Made by a program: the position numbers and the translations under genes
DNA from: Prevotellaceae bacterium
GTDB taxonomy: Bacteria; Bacteroidota; Bacteroidia; Bacteroidales; UBA932
Direction: 5' to 3'
NCBI GenBank assembly: GCA_031259655.1
Contig: JAIRLF010000321.1
Span: 1-5,161, forward strand
DNA: 5,161 nucleotides
In this document: positions 1 through 5,161 of the stretch, piece after piece
How the letters are laid out: each line of letters opens with the position of its first letter
Position numbering within the stretch: the first letter of the stretch is position 1
The notes under the pieces: generated by a model
What the model saw: only the letters and a program-made list of their open reading frames with translations
Told to the model about the DNA's origin: nothing
Database searches by the model: none

Positions 1-32
1 TAGTGATTATTGACATTAAAAACAGGAACAAA

Positions 33-1010
33 ATGAACAGTAAACGCAAGGCAATAGCTTCTTTTATAGAGAAATACTTTCTCCATTTCAATGCCGCTAC
101 ATTGGTCGATGCGGCAAAAGCTTACGAAAAAGCTTTAGATTCGGGGCAAAAAATGATGATAACTCTTGGCGGAGCAATGAGTACCGCCGAATTGGGAAAA
201 CTGTTAGCCGAAATGATATGGCAGGATAAAGTTCAGATTATCACCTGTACGGGAGCTAATCTCGAGGAAGATATCATGAATCTTGTCGCGCACAACAGTT
301 ATAAAAGAGTGCCGAACTACAGGGATTTGACCCCGCAGGACGAATGGAACTTGCTGGAACAGGGGCTTAACCGTGTGACAGACACTTGTATTCCCGAAGA
401 AAAAGCCTTCCGGCGATTGCAAGAGCACATTTATGCGCAGTGGAAAGCCGCCGAAAACGCCGGCGAACGATATTTCCCCCACGAATACATGTACAAAATG
501 CTGTTATCGGGCGATTTGAAACAATATTACGAAATCGACCCCGCCGACAGCTGGATGCTTGCGGCTGCGGAAAAAAATCTGCCGATAATCGTTCCCGGAT
601 GGGAAGATTCGACTATGGGAAATATCTTTGCTTCTTACTGTATCAAAGGAGATTTGAAACCTTCGACAACGAAATCGGGTATAGAATACATGACCTTCCT
701 TGCCGATTGGTATACAAAAAATTCCGGCTCCGGAATCGGGTTTTTCCAAATCGGAGGAGGAATTTCGGGCGATTTCCCGATATGCGTTGTGCCCATGTTG
801 TATCAGGATTTGGGATTAGAATCGACCCCGTTTTGGAGTTACTTCTGTCAAATATCCGATTCTACAACAAGTTACGGTTCGTATTCGGGAGCCGTACCTA
901 ACGAAAAAATAACCTGGGGAAAATTGGATGTCGACACTCCGAAATTCATTATCGAATCGGACGCAACAATTGTCGCCCCGTTAATATTTGCTTGGCTTTT
1001 AGATATGTAA
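33..1010 (+). CDS. Deoxyhypusine-synthase-like protein (probable polyamine-modifying enzyme)
   Basis: This 325-residue protein belongs to the NAD-dependent deoxyhypusine synthase / homospermidine synthase fold. Visible landmarks, numbered from the ATG at 33, are TGANLEED near residue 80 (matching TAGGVEED in eukaryotic DHS), GWEDSTMGN in the middle, GGGISGDFP at 241-249, and EKITWGK ending at K297, which aligns with the lysine (human K329) that forms the enzyme-substrate imine. Bacteria lack eIF5A, the normal DHS substrate, so the role is more likely aminobutyl transfer between polyamines, for example homospermidine-type synthesis; that is inference. By eye the histidines of the eukaryotic GGGVVKHH segment are replaced by Asp-Phe. 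A GTG at position 3 would add ten residues, but the ATG at 33 matches the family's N-terminus as I recall it and has AGGA five bases upstream. tatA follows after 28 bases. The family call is strong and the substrate is unknown. Confidence 0.93.
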   Translation: MNSKRKAIASFIEKYFLHFNAATLVDAAKAYEKALDSGQKMMITLGGAMSTAELGKLLAEMIWQDKVQIITCTGANLEEDIMNLVAHNSYKRVPNYRDLTPQDEWNLLEQGLNRVTDTCIPEEKAFRRLQEHIYAQWKAAENAGERYFPHEYMYKMLLSGDLKQYYEIDPADSWMLAAAEKNLPIIVPGWEDSTMGNIFASYCIKGDLKPSTTKSGIEYMTFLADWYTKNSGSGIGFFQIGGGISGDFPICVVPMLYQDLGLESTPFWSYFCQISDSTTSYGSYSGAVPNEKITWGKLDVDTPKFIIESDATIVAPLIFAWLLDM

Positions 1011-1038
1011 TATTAATATATAAAATAGTTAAATTGTT

Positions 1039-1251
1039 ATGAACACATTTTTGTTTTTGGGCGGTTTAGGCGCCCCTGAAATTATAGTTATTGCTTTGGT
1101 AGTCCTGCTGTTATTCGGCGGAAAGAAAATCCCCGAACTGATGAGAGGAATAGGAAAAGGCGTAAAAAGTTTCAAAGACGGGGTGAAAGGTATTGAAGAT
1201 GACATCAATACTTCGCTCGAAGAAGATAACAGACGCAAACTCGAAGAATAA
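1039..1251 (+). CDS. tatA: Sec-independent (twin-arginine) translocase subunit TatA/TatE family
   Basis: This 70-residue protein has standard TatA architecture. A short N-terminal segment with GAPEI (residues 11-15) leads into one hydrophobic transmembrane helix at about 15-26 ([12 protein letters not shown]). The hinge FGGKKIPEL (26-34) follows, then an amphipathic helix with glycines and lysines at about 32-51, and an acidic and basic polar tail. TatA oligomerises in the inner membrane and, with TatC, moves folded proteins carrying twin-arginine signals to the periplasm. Acidic E14 occupies the usual polar position before the helix. No tatC or tatB is in the window, so the rest of the system must be elsewhere. 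There is no clear Shine-Dalgarno before the ATG; the upstream sequence is AT-rich, as is usual in Bacteroidetes. The stop codon lies 6 bases before the next gene, suggesting cotranscription. TatA rather than TatB is favoured by the short tail and the FGGKKIPEL hinge. Confidence 0.93.
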   Translation: MNTFLFLGGLGAPEIIVIALVVLLLFGGKKIPELMRGIGKGVKSFKDGVKGIEDDINTSLEEDNRRKLEE

Positions 1252-1254
1252 GGA
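1250..1254 (+). promoter_or_regulatory. Ribosome binding site of the response regulator, overlapping the tatA stop
   Basis: AAGGA starts inside the TAA stop codon of tatA and ends three bases before the GTG at 1258. It supports the GTG start, because the receiver domain opens immediately with KVLVVDDE and no ATG fits. The spacing is shorter than optimal. The overlap suggests that translation of the regulator depends on ribosomes finishing tatA. Confidence 0.5.
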
Positions 1255-1257
1255 TTC

Positions 1258-2427
1258 GTGAAAGTACTTGTTGTCGATGATGAACGGAGTATCCGTAATT
1301 CGTTGAAGGATATCTTGGAATACGAGAATGTCGAAGTGGTTTTGGCTGAAAACGGCAGTTCGGCAATAGAGTTTTTCCGCAAAAACACTTTCGATTTAGT
1401 GTTTTGCGATATCAAAATGCCGGTTATGGACGGTATCGAAACGCTCGAAAAATTGCAGGAACTGAACGCGGATATTCCGGTGGTGATGATTTCCGGACAT
1501 GGAAATATTGATACTGCAGTGGAATGTATCAAAAAAGGAGCGTACGATTTTATCGAAAAACCTCTCGACCTCAACAGAATACTGATAACTCTGCGAAATG
1601 CCGGCGACAAGACTGCTCTGGTTAAGGAAACAAAGAAACTTCAGCGTAAGGTCTCGAAAACTCACGACATTGTCGGCGATTCGGAGAGCATCCGGAAAGT
1701 GAAGGATATCATCGACCGCGTGGCTCCGACCGAAGCCCGCGTCCTGATAACCGGCTCTAACGGAACGGGAAAGGAACTCGTCGCCCGCTGGTTACACGAA
1801 AAAAGTAATCGCGCGGACGGCGTTTTTGTCGAAGTAAACTGCGCCGCTATTCCTTCGGAACTGATTGAAAGCGAACTCTTCGGTCACGAAAAGGGCTCGT
1901 TTACTTCGGCTATCAAACAGCACAAAGGCAAATTTGAGCAGGCTAACGGCGGTACTCTTTTCCTCGACGAAATCGGCGACATGAGTCTTGCGGCTCAAGC
2001 GAAAGTTCTTAGAACTTTGCAGGAAAACAAAGTCTTGAGAGTGGGTAGCGACAAAGATATTACGGTAAATGTGAGGGTTATTGCCGCCACAAACAAAAAT
2101 CTCCGCGAAGAAATCGAAAAGGGTAATTTCCGCGAAGACCTCTACCACCGTATCGGCGTGATTGTTATCCATGTACCCACCTTAAACGAACGGAAAGAAG
2201 ACATCCCGCTGCTTACGGAACATTTTATCACCGAAATTTGCGAAGAATACAGTATCCCCAAAAAAGAAATTACCGAAGACGCTATCGCCGAACTCCAAAA
2301 ACTTAACTGGACGGGAAATATCCGGGAATTTCGCAATGTGATAGAACGGCTAATAATCCTGTGCGACAAAACTATCGAAGTGCAAGGCATTCAAACTTAC
2401 GCCAATCCGTTGTCGCCGGAACAGTAG
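1258..2427 (+). CDS. NtrC-type sigma-54 response regulator without a DNA-binding domain
   Basis: This 389-residue protein has two domains. The receiver (about 1-120) has the acidic pair D7-D8, phospho-acceptor D51, S79 and K101. After a basic linker, the AAA+ sigma-54 interaction domain (about 137-365) shows Walker A GSNGTGKE (166-173), Walker B TLFLDEIGD (233-241), sensor I around N279, arginine-finger region FREDLYHR (291-298) and sensor II GNIREFRN (353-360). The sigma-54 contact loop reads GSFTSA (213-218) instead of the canonical GAFTGA. The protein stops about 30 residues after sensor II, where family members normally carry a Fis-type helix-turn-helix. Only 75 bases separate the stop from the next gene, so no frameshifted HTH is hidden there. 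It starts with GTG. Phosphorylation probably controls ATPase activity and sigma-54 activation, acting from solution or through a partner protein. The cognate kinase is not in the window. Confidence 0.92.
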   Translation: MKVLVVDDERSIRNSLKDILEYENVEVVLAENGSSAIEFFRKNTFDLVFCDIKMPVMDGIETLEKLQELNADIPVVMISGHGNIDTAVECIKKGAYDFIEKPLDLNRILITLRNAGDKTALVKETKKLQRKVSKTHDIVGDSESIRKVKDIIDRVAPTEARVLITGSNGTGKELVARWLHEKSNRADGVFVEVNCAAIPSELIESELFGHEKGSFTSAIKQHKGKFEQANGGTLFLDEIGDMSLAAQAKVLRTLQENKVLRVGSDKDITVNVRVIAATNKNLREEIEKGNFREDLYHRIGVIVIHVPTLNERKEDIPLLTEHFITEICEEYSIPKKEITEDAIAELQKLNWTGNIREFRNVIERLIILCDKTIEVQGIQTYANPLSPEQ

Positions 2428-2448
2428 CGCGCGGTTGCCTGCTTTTAA

Positions 2449-2469
2449 ATAATGTATAAAATGTATTAT
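2449..2469 (+). promoter_or_regulatory. Imperfect AT-rich palindrome with direct repeat upstream of the GH3 gene
   Basis: The 75-base gap before the GH3 gene contains a 21-base element with outer arms ATAAT and ATTAT (7 of 9 arm positions pair). It also contains two direct copies of AATGTAT starting at 2451 and 2460. It lies 34 bases before the ATG at 2503, a plausible place for an operator or promoter core. In such AT-rich DNA it may be chance. No Bacteroidetes TAnnTTTG box is evident in this gap. Confidence 0.22.
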
Positions 2470-2502
2470 CCCTGTTAAAAAAACTCTATAAAAATTATTT
2501 TA

Positions 2503-4767
2503 ATGAAAAAAACATTACTGATATTAAGCGCGATAATTTGCATAGCTGCATGCGCTGATAAGCCGTCGCACGAAACGGAGATGAATAAATTTGTGGACAA
2601 TCTGATGAGCCAAATGACGCTGGAAGAAAAAATCGGGCAGTTGAACTTGCTTTCGATGTGGTTCGACGTTACCGGTCCTCGTATGAGTAAAGATGTAGAA
2701 CAAAAAGTCAAAGACGGACTTGTGGGAGGAGTATTCAATTTCTGGACGCCAAATGCCGTCAGGAAATTGCAAGACATGATACTTACGCAAACCCGTCTGA
2801 AAATCCCGCTTCTCGTTGGATACGACGTTATTCACGGGCATCGAACCATCTACCCGATTCCACTTGGACTGGCGTCCACCTGGGATACCGAAATGATAGA
2901 GCGCATCGCTTCCGCTGTTGCCGACGAAGCCAGCGCCGACGGTTTGCACTGGACTTTTTCGCCCATGGTTGACCTTGCCCGCGACCCGCGCTGGGGACGA
3001 GTGAGCGAAGGCGCAGGCGAAGACCCTTATCTTGGCGCCGAAATCGCAAAAGCGATGGTGCGCGGCTACGAACAGGGCGACCTGTCGAAACAAAATACCA
3101 TCATGTCGTGCGTCAAACATTTTGCTCTCTATGGAGCCGCCGAAGGCGGACGCGATTACAATACTATCGACATGAGCCGGTTGCGTATGTATAACGAATA
3201 TCTTCCGCCCTACGAAGCCGCTGTGAAAGCCGGAGCCTCGTCGGTGATGACCTCGTTCAACGAAATCGACGGCCTGCCTGCAACCGGAAATCAATGGCTT
3301 CTCACCGATTTGCTGCGCCGGCAATGGGGTTTTGGAGGTTTTGTCGTAACCGACTGGACGGCGATTTACGAAATGGAAGACCATGGCGTTGGCGACAAAG
3401 CGAAAGTTACCGAGCTGTCTATCAACGCCGGAGTGGATATGGATATGGTTAGCGAATATATGATTGAAGAATTACCTGCCTTAGTAAAAGCCGGCAGAGT
3501 GAAGGAAGCGACGGTCGACGCCGCATGCCGCCGTATTCTCGAAGCAAAATACAGGTTGGGACTGTTCGCAGACCCCTATCGCGGAATCAGCGAAGAACGC
3601 GCCAAAACGCAAATTAAGAGCCCCGAAAAACTTGCACTGAGCAAGGAAGCCGCTCTAAAAAGCATTGTGCTGCTCAAAAACGAGGGACAAACCCTGCCGC
3701 TCGACGCTTCGAAAAAAATCGCATTCATCGGTCCTTTAGTGAAAAATCAGCGTACCCTGCTCGGAAACTGGGCTGCCGCCGGCGACTGGAAACAAATCAT
3801 GACGCTCTGGGACGCATTGGAAAACAAATATGCCGGAGCTAAATTCCTGTACGCACAAGGCTGTCATTTGGTTGAAGACAAATATATACGCCGGATGACC
3901 GACCAGCAAAACGGTAACGTCATCGACGACCGTCCCGCTCAACAACTTATTGACGAAGCCGTTCGAACCGCCGGACAAGCCGATATGGTTGTCGCCGTCT
4001 TGGGCGAAGCCTACGACATGAGCGGCGAGGCTGCCAGCCGCAGTAATATCAACTTGCTCGACAATCAGAAGAACTTGCTCAAAGCGTTGAAGAAAACAGG
4101 AAAACCGATAGCGCTTGTGCTGATTAACGGGCGTCCGCTGACCCTGCAATGGGAACACGACAATATCGACGCCATACTCGAAACCTGGCTTCCCGGTATG
4201 CGCGGCGGCGAAGCTATCGTCGATATTTTGTTCGGCGACGCTAACCCTTCCGGCAAAATCACGATGACTTTTCCTCGCAATGTCGGGCAAATTCCAATTT
4301 ATTACAACCACAAAAGCACAGGACGTCCATTCAGCAACGATAGCAAGTTTACTACTAAATATATCGACATGGAAAATACTCCGCTTTATCCGTTCGGCTA
4401 TGGATTGAGTTATACGCAATTTACTTACTCCGGCGTGCAATTATCCGATTCGACGCTCACGGCAAACGGCAGTATCACGGCATCCGTCACACTGACGAAT
4501 AGCGGCAACCGTGCTGGCGAAGAAATTGTGCAACTATATGTCCGCGACTTGGTTGGCAGCATTACAAGACCGGTGAAAGAATTGAAAGGCTTCCAAAGAG
4601 TGGAATTGAAACCCGGTGAAAGTAAACAAATTACTTTCGCTATTACACCCGAATTGTTGAAATTCTATAACTCCGACTTACAATGGATAGCCGAACCCGG
4701 CGAGTTCTTAGTGTTTGTCGGCGGTGATTCCAATACGGATAATAAAGCGAAATTTACGTTGCGGTAA
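2503..4767 (+). CDS. bglX: Family 3 glycoside hydrolase (BglX-type beta-glucosidase), outer-membrane lipoprotein
   Basis: This 754-residue protein is close in length to E. coli BglX (765). Residues 1-17 form a lipoprotein signal peptide (MKK, a hydrophobic stretch, lipobox IAAC with the lipidated cysteine at C17). No clear acidic surface-export tag follows, so a periplasm-facing anchor is likelier than surface display. The GH3 barrel (about 38-355) has GYDVIHGH (106-113), DPRWGR (161-166), VKHF with K205-H206, GAAEGGRDYNT, and the catalytic nucleophile D284 in VVTDWTAI. The second GH3 domain (about 387-610) carries GEAYDMSGEAASRS with E509 as candidate acid/base. PLYPFGYGLSYT leads into a C-terminal fibronectin-III-like domain (about 660-742, VQLYVRD, RPVKELKGF). 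It should release terminal beta-linked glucose, or possibly xylose, from oligosaccharides; the sequence does not settle substrate or linkage. No SusC/SusD genes are adjacent. It is intact and probably transcribed alone. The symbol reflects family resemblance, not proven orthology. Confidence 0.94.
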   Translation: MKKTLLILSAIICIAACADKPSHETEMNKFVDNLMSQMTLEEKIGQLNLLSMWFDVTGPRMSKDVEQKVKDGLVGGVFNFWTPNAVRKLQDMILTQTRLKIPLLVGYDVIHGHRTIYPIPLGLASTWDTEMIERIASAVADEASADGLHWTFSPMVDLARDPRWGRVSEGAGEDPYLGAEIAKAMVRGYEQGDLSKQNTIMSCVKHFALYGAAEGGRDYNTIDMSRLRMYNEYLPPYEAAVKAGASSVMTSFNEIDGLPATGNQWLLTDLLRRQWGFGGFVVTDWTAIYEMEDHGVGDKAKVTELSINAGVDMDMVSEYMIEELPALVKAGRVKEATVDAACRRILEAKYRLGLFADPYRGISEERAKTQIKSPEKLALSKEAALKSIVLLKNEGQTLPLDASKKIAFIGPLVKNQRTLLGNWAAAGDWKQIMTLWDALENKYAGAKFLYAQGCHLVEDKYIRRMTDQQNGNVIDDRPAQQLIDEAVRTAGQADMVVAVLGEAYDMSGEAASRSNINLLDNQKNLLKALKKTGKPIALVLINGRPLTLQWEHDNIDAILETWLPGMRGGEAIVDILFGDANPSGKITMTFPRNVGQIPIYYNHKSTGRPFSNDSKFTTKYIDMENTPLYPFGYGLSYTQFTYSGVQLSDSTLTANGSITASVTLTNSGNRAGEEIVQLYVRDLVGSITRPVKELKGFQRVELKPGESKQITFAITPELLKFYNSDLQWIAEPGEFLVFVGGDSNTDNKAKFTLR

Positions 4768-4814
4768 GCGCTTGTATATTTATTTATGAATTTAAATAAG
4801 GTGCGTCAATGGGG

Positions 4815-4861
4815 AAGCCTTGTGCAGAACTCAGAACGCGGTGGTCTTGATTTTTATTTTT
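4815..4861 (+). terminator. Possible intrinsic terminator of the GH3 gene
   Basis: An imperfect stem pairs 4815-4825 (AAGCCTTGTGC) with 4838-4848 (GCGGTGGTCTT) around an 11-base loop. It includes G-U pairs and three mismatches. A T-rich run (TGATTTTTATTTTT) follows directly. The position about 50 bases after the GH3 stop suits a terminator, but the stem is weak. Confidence 0.35.
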
Positions 4862-4926
4862 CGCACTTGGAAATCCGAAATTTATAATTTTGCATTTTAA
4901 ATTTTCTAATATGAAGTTTTCTCTTT

Positions 4927-4956
4927 TTTGCAATTCGAAAAATACTTGTACCTTTG
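4927..4956 (+). promoter_or_regulatory. Bacteroidetes-type housekeeping promoter (TTTG / TAnnTTTG)
   Basis: TTTG at 4927-4930 and TACCTTTG at 4949-4956 match the -33 and -7 boxes of the Bacteroidetes primary sigma factor, with 18 bases between them. The sequence continues GCACCC, a frequent continuation at strong housekeeping promoters in this phylum. Transcription should start at about 4961-4966 and run rightward. It is the best promoter in the window, yet no gene follows before the window ends. Confidence 0.75.
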
Positions 4957-4959
4957 CAC

Positions 4960-5040
4960 CCGGATATCGAAAGATATTTAGCCGTTCTACGGATCGGCAC
5001 CCACAGGATGGTTTTTCCATTACTGCTTGTCAAATAAGAA
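4960..5040 (+). ncRNA. Structured leader or small RNA from the 4949 promoter, identity unknown
   Basis: At the predicted transcription start, ATATC (4964-4968) and GATAT (4973-4977) form a perfect 5-bp stem closed by a GAAA tetraloop. Next, GCCG (4981-4984) can pair with CGGC (4995-4998), or CCG with CGG inside it. ATGG (5008-5011) can pair with CCAT (5017-5020) across five T's. The hexamer GCACCC occurs at 4956-4961 and again at 4997-5002. I do not recognise a known RNA family: it lacks a T-loop, SRP or tmRNA signatures. It may be the 5' leader of a gene beyond the window or a small RNA. The 3' end given is arbitrary, set just before the IS-end-like sequence. Confidence 0.35.
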
Positions 5041-5042
5041 AT

Positions 5043-5060
5043 GGGGCTGTATCAAAAGTC
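5043..5060 (+). mobile_element. IS-terminus-like sequence (possible end of a transposable element)
   Basis: GGGGCTGTATCAAAAGTC resembles terminal inverted repeats of insertion sequences common in Bacteroidetes, which often begin GGGGCTGT and continue into TCAAAAG. The matching right end and any transposase lie outside the window, if present. The resemblance is from memory. This may be the outer edge of the same mobile repeat as the palindrome that follows. Confidence 0.4.
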
Positions 5061-5068
5061 GGTTTTTG

Positions 5069-5143
5069 TCATTGTGAACGGTGAAACGCAATCCAAAAGA
5101 TCAATAAATCAATGGATTGCTCTGGGCTTCGCCTTTGTAATGA
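5069..5143. repeat. MITE-like dispersed inverted repeat (TCATTG...GCAATCC / GGATTGC...TAATGA)
   Basis: The left arm at 5069-5094 (TCATT...GGTGAA...GCAATCC) is the imperfect reverse complement of the right arm at 5114-5143 (GGATTGC...TTCGCC...AATGA), with a 19-base AT-rich centre. The inner seven bases and outer five match exactly and the middle is looser. This is the form of a repeat scattered through many bacterial genomes (consensus like GTCATTGCGAG...GCAATCC), whose chance translation gives peptides such as FCHCER; that peptide is encoded here at 5064-5081. It is probably a non-autonomous, transposase-free element. This copy appears diverged (ATTGTGAAC instead of ATTGCGAGC). Confidence 0.65.
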
Positions 5144-5161
5144 AGGCGATTTCGGCCTTTT
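5129..5161 (+). terminator. Overlapping hairpins with a T-run at the window edge
   Basis: TCGCCTT (5129-5135) and AAGGCGA (5143-5149) form a perfect 7-bp stem with a 7-base loop. Alternatively AAGGC (5143-5147) pairs with GCCTT (5155-5159), followed by T's to the end of the window, which looks like a small intrinsic terminator. The two structures exclude each other. The window ends inside the T-run, so its length is unknown. Confidence 0.35.

Larger units (their letters stand above)
4768..5161. other. Gene-free region of 394 bases after the GH3 gene
   Basis: I see no convincing coding sequence here on either strand. The region is AT-rich up to about 4950. It holds, in order, a perfect 7-bp AT-only inverted repeat (4780-4786 with 4793-4799), a weak terminator-like structure, a strong Bacteroidetes promoter, a short structured leader, an IS-end-like sequence and a MITE-like inverted repeat. 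Short open frames across it overlap the promoter or the repeat and resemble no protein family. Confidence 0.7.

Noticed and set aside
3..32. GTG at position 3 as the start of the DHS-like protein
   Set aside because: The extra ten residues are not expected in the family as I recall it, and the ATG at 33 has a reasonable AGGA upstream.
386..901. A 171-codon open frame on the + strand inside the DHS-like gene
   Set aside because: It overlaps the conserved enzyme in another frame, is unusually rich in arginine and lacks any domain-like pattern; it is a shadow of the real gene.
1029..1610. A 193-codon open frame on the - strand opposite tatA and the regulator
   Set aside because: It is serine-rich low-complexity sequence antisense to two strongly conserved genes, with no recognisable family.
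2524..3384. A 286-codon open frame on the - strand opposite the GH3 gene
   Set aside because: It runs antisense to the well-supported catalytic barrel, and its sequence shows no family features; it is explained by codon bias on the coding strand.
4784..5020. A 78-codon open frame on the - strand after the GH3 gene
   Set aside because: It crosses the strong + strand promoter and leader and has AT-driven composition and no domain; probably spurious.
4960..5040. A tRNA, SRP RNA or tmRNA in the promoter-driven region
   Set aside because: There is no T-loop GGTTCGA pattern, acceptor stem, SRP tetraloop motif or tmRNA-like ends.
4890..5084. A 64-codon open frame on the + strand ending in FCHCER
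   Set aside because: Its start lies upstream of the predicted promoter, so that promoter's transcript would lack it. The C-terminus is the typical chance translation of the dispersed repeat.
1..5161. CRISPR array or tandem repeat system
   Set aside because: No regularly spaced direct repeats with unique spacers were seen anywhere in the window.

Overview
The window looks like chromosomal DNA from a Bacteroidetes bacterium, most likely of the order Bacteroidales. The reasons are: a bacterial deoxyhypusine-synthase-like protein of the type I know from that phylum; AT-rich translation starts that mostly lack a strong Shine-Dalgarno sequence; a BglX-type family 3 glycoside hydrolase with a lipoprotein signal; and a near-ideal Bacteroidetes promoter (TTTG, 18 nt, TACCTTTG) at 4927-4956. 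The genus cannot be fixed from the sequence alone.

Layout: all four convincing genes are on the + strand. Positions 33-1010 encode a deoxyhypusine-synthase/homospermidine-synthase-fold protein. Positions 1039-1251 encode a 70-residue TatA-type subunit of the twin-arginine translocase. Positions 1258-2427 encode a response regulator with a receiver and an NtrC-type AAA+ domain but no C-terminal DNA-binding domain. The gaps between these three are 28 and 6 bases, so they are probably one transcript. After 75 AT-rich bases, positions 2503-4767 encode a 754-residue GH3 beta-glucosidase-like lipoprotein. The last 394 bases (4768-5161) hold no convincing gene. They contain a possible terminator, the strong promoter, a short structured leader with no gene behind it, and a MITE-like inverted repeat preceded by an IS-end-like sequence.

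How the parts fit: the first three genes do not form an obvious pathway (polyamine-type chemistry, protein export, signalling), so close spacing is the only evidence that they belong together. The GH3 enzyme probably cleaves oligosaccharides at the outer membrane or in the periplasm; no SusC/SusD pair or other carbohydrate gene is visible here. The most unusual items are the regulator without a DNA-binding domain and with a GSFTSA loop in place of GAFTGA, the DHS-like enzyme that keeps the catalytic lysine but appears to have lost some substrate-binding residues, and the promoter whose transcript runs straight into a mobile repeat. I found no CRISPR array, tRNA, rRNA or clearly novel multi-gene system.
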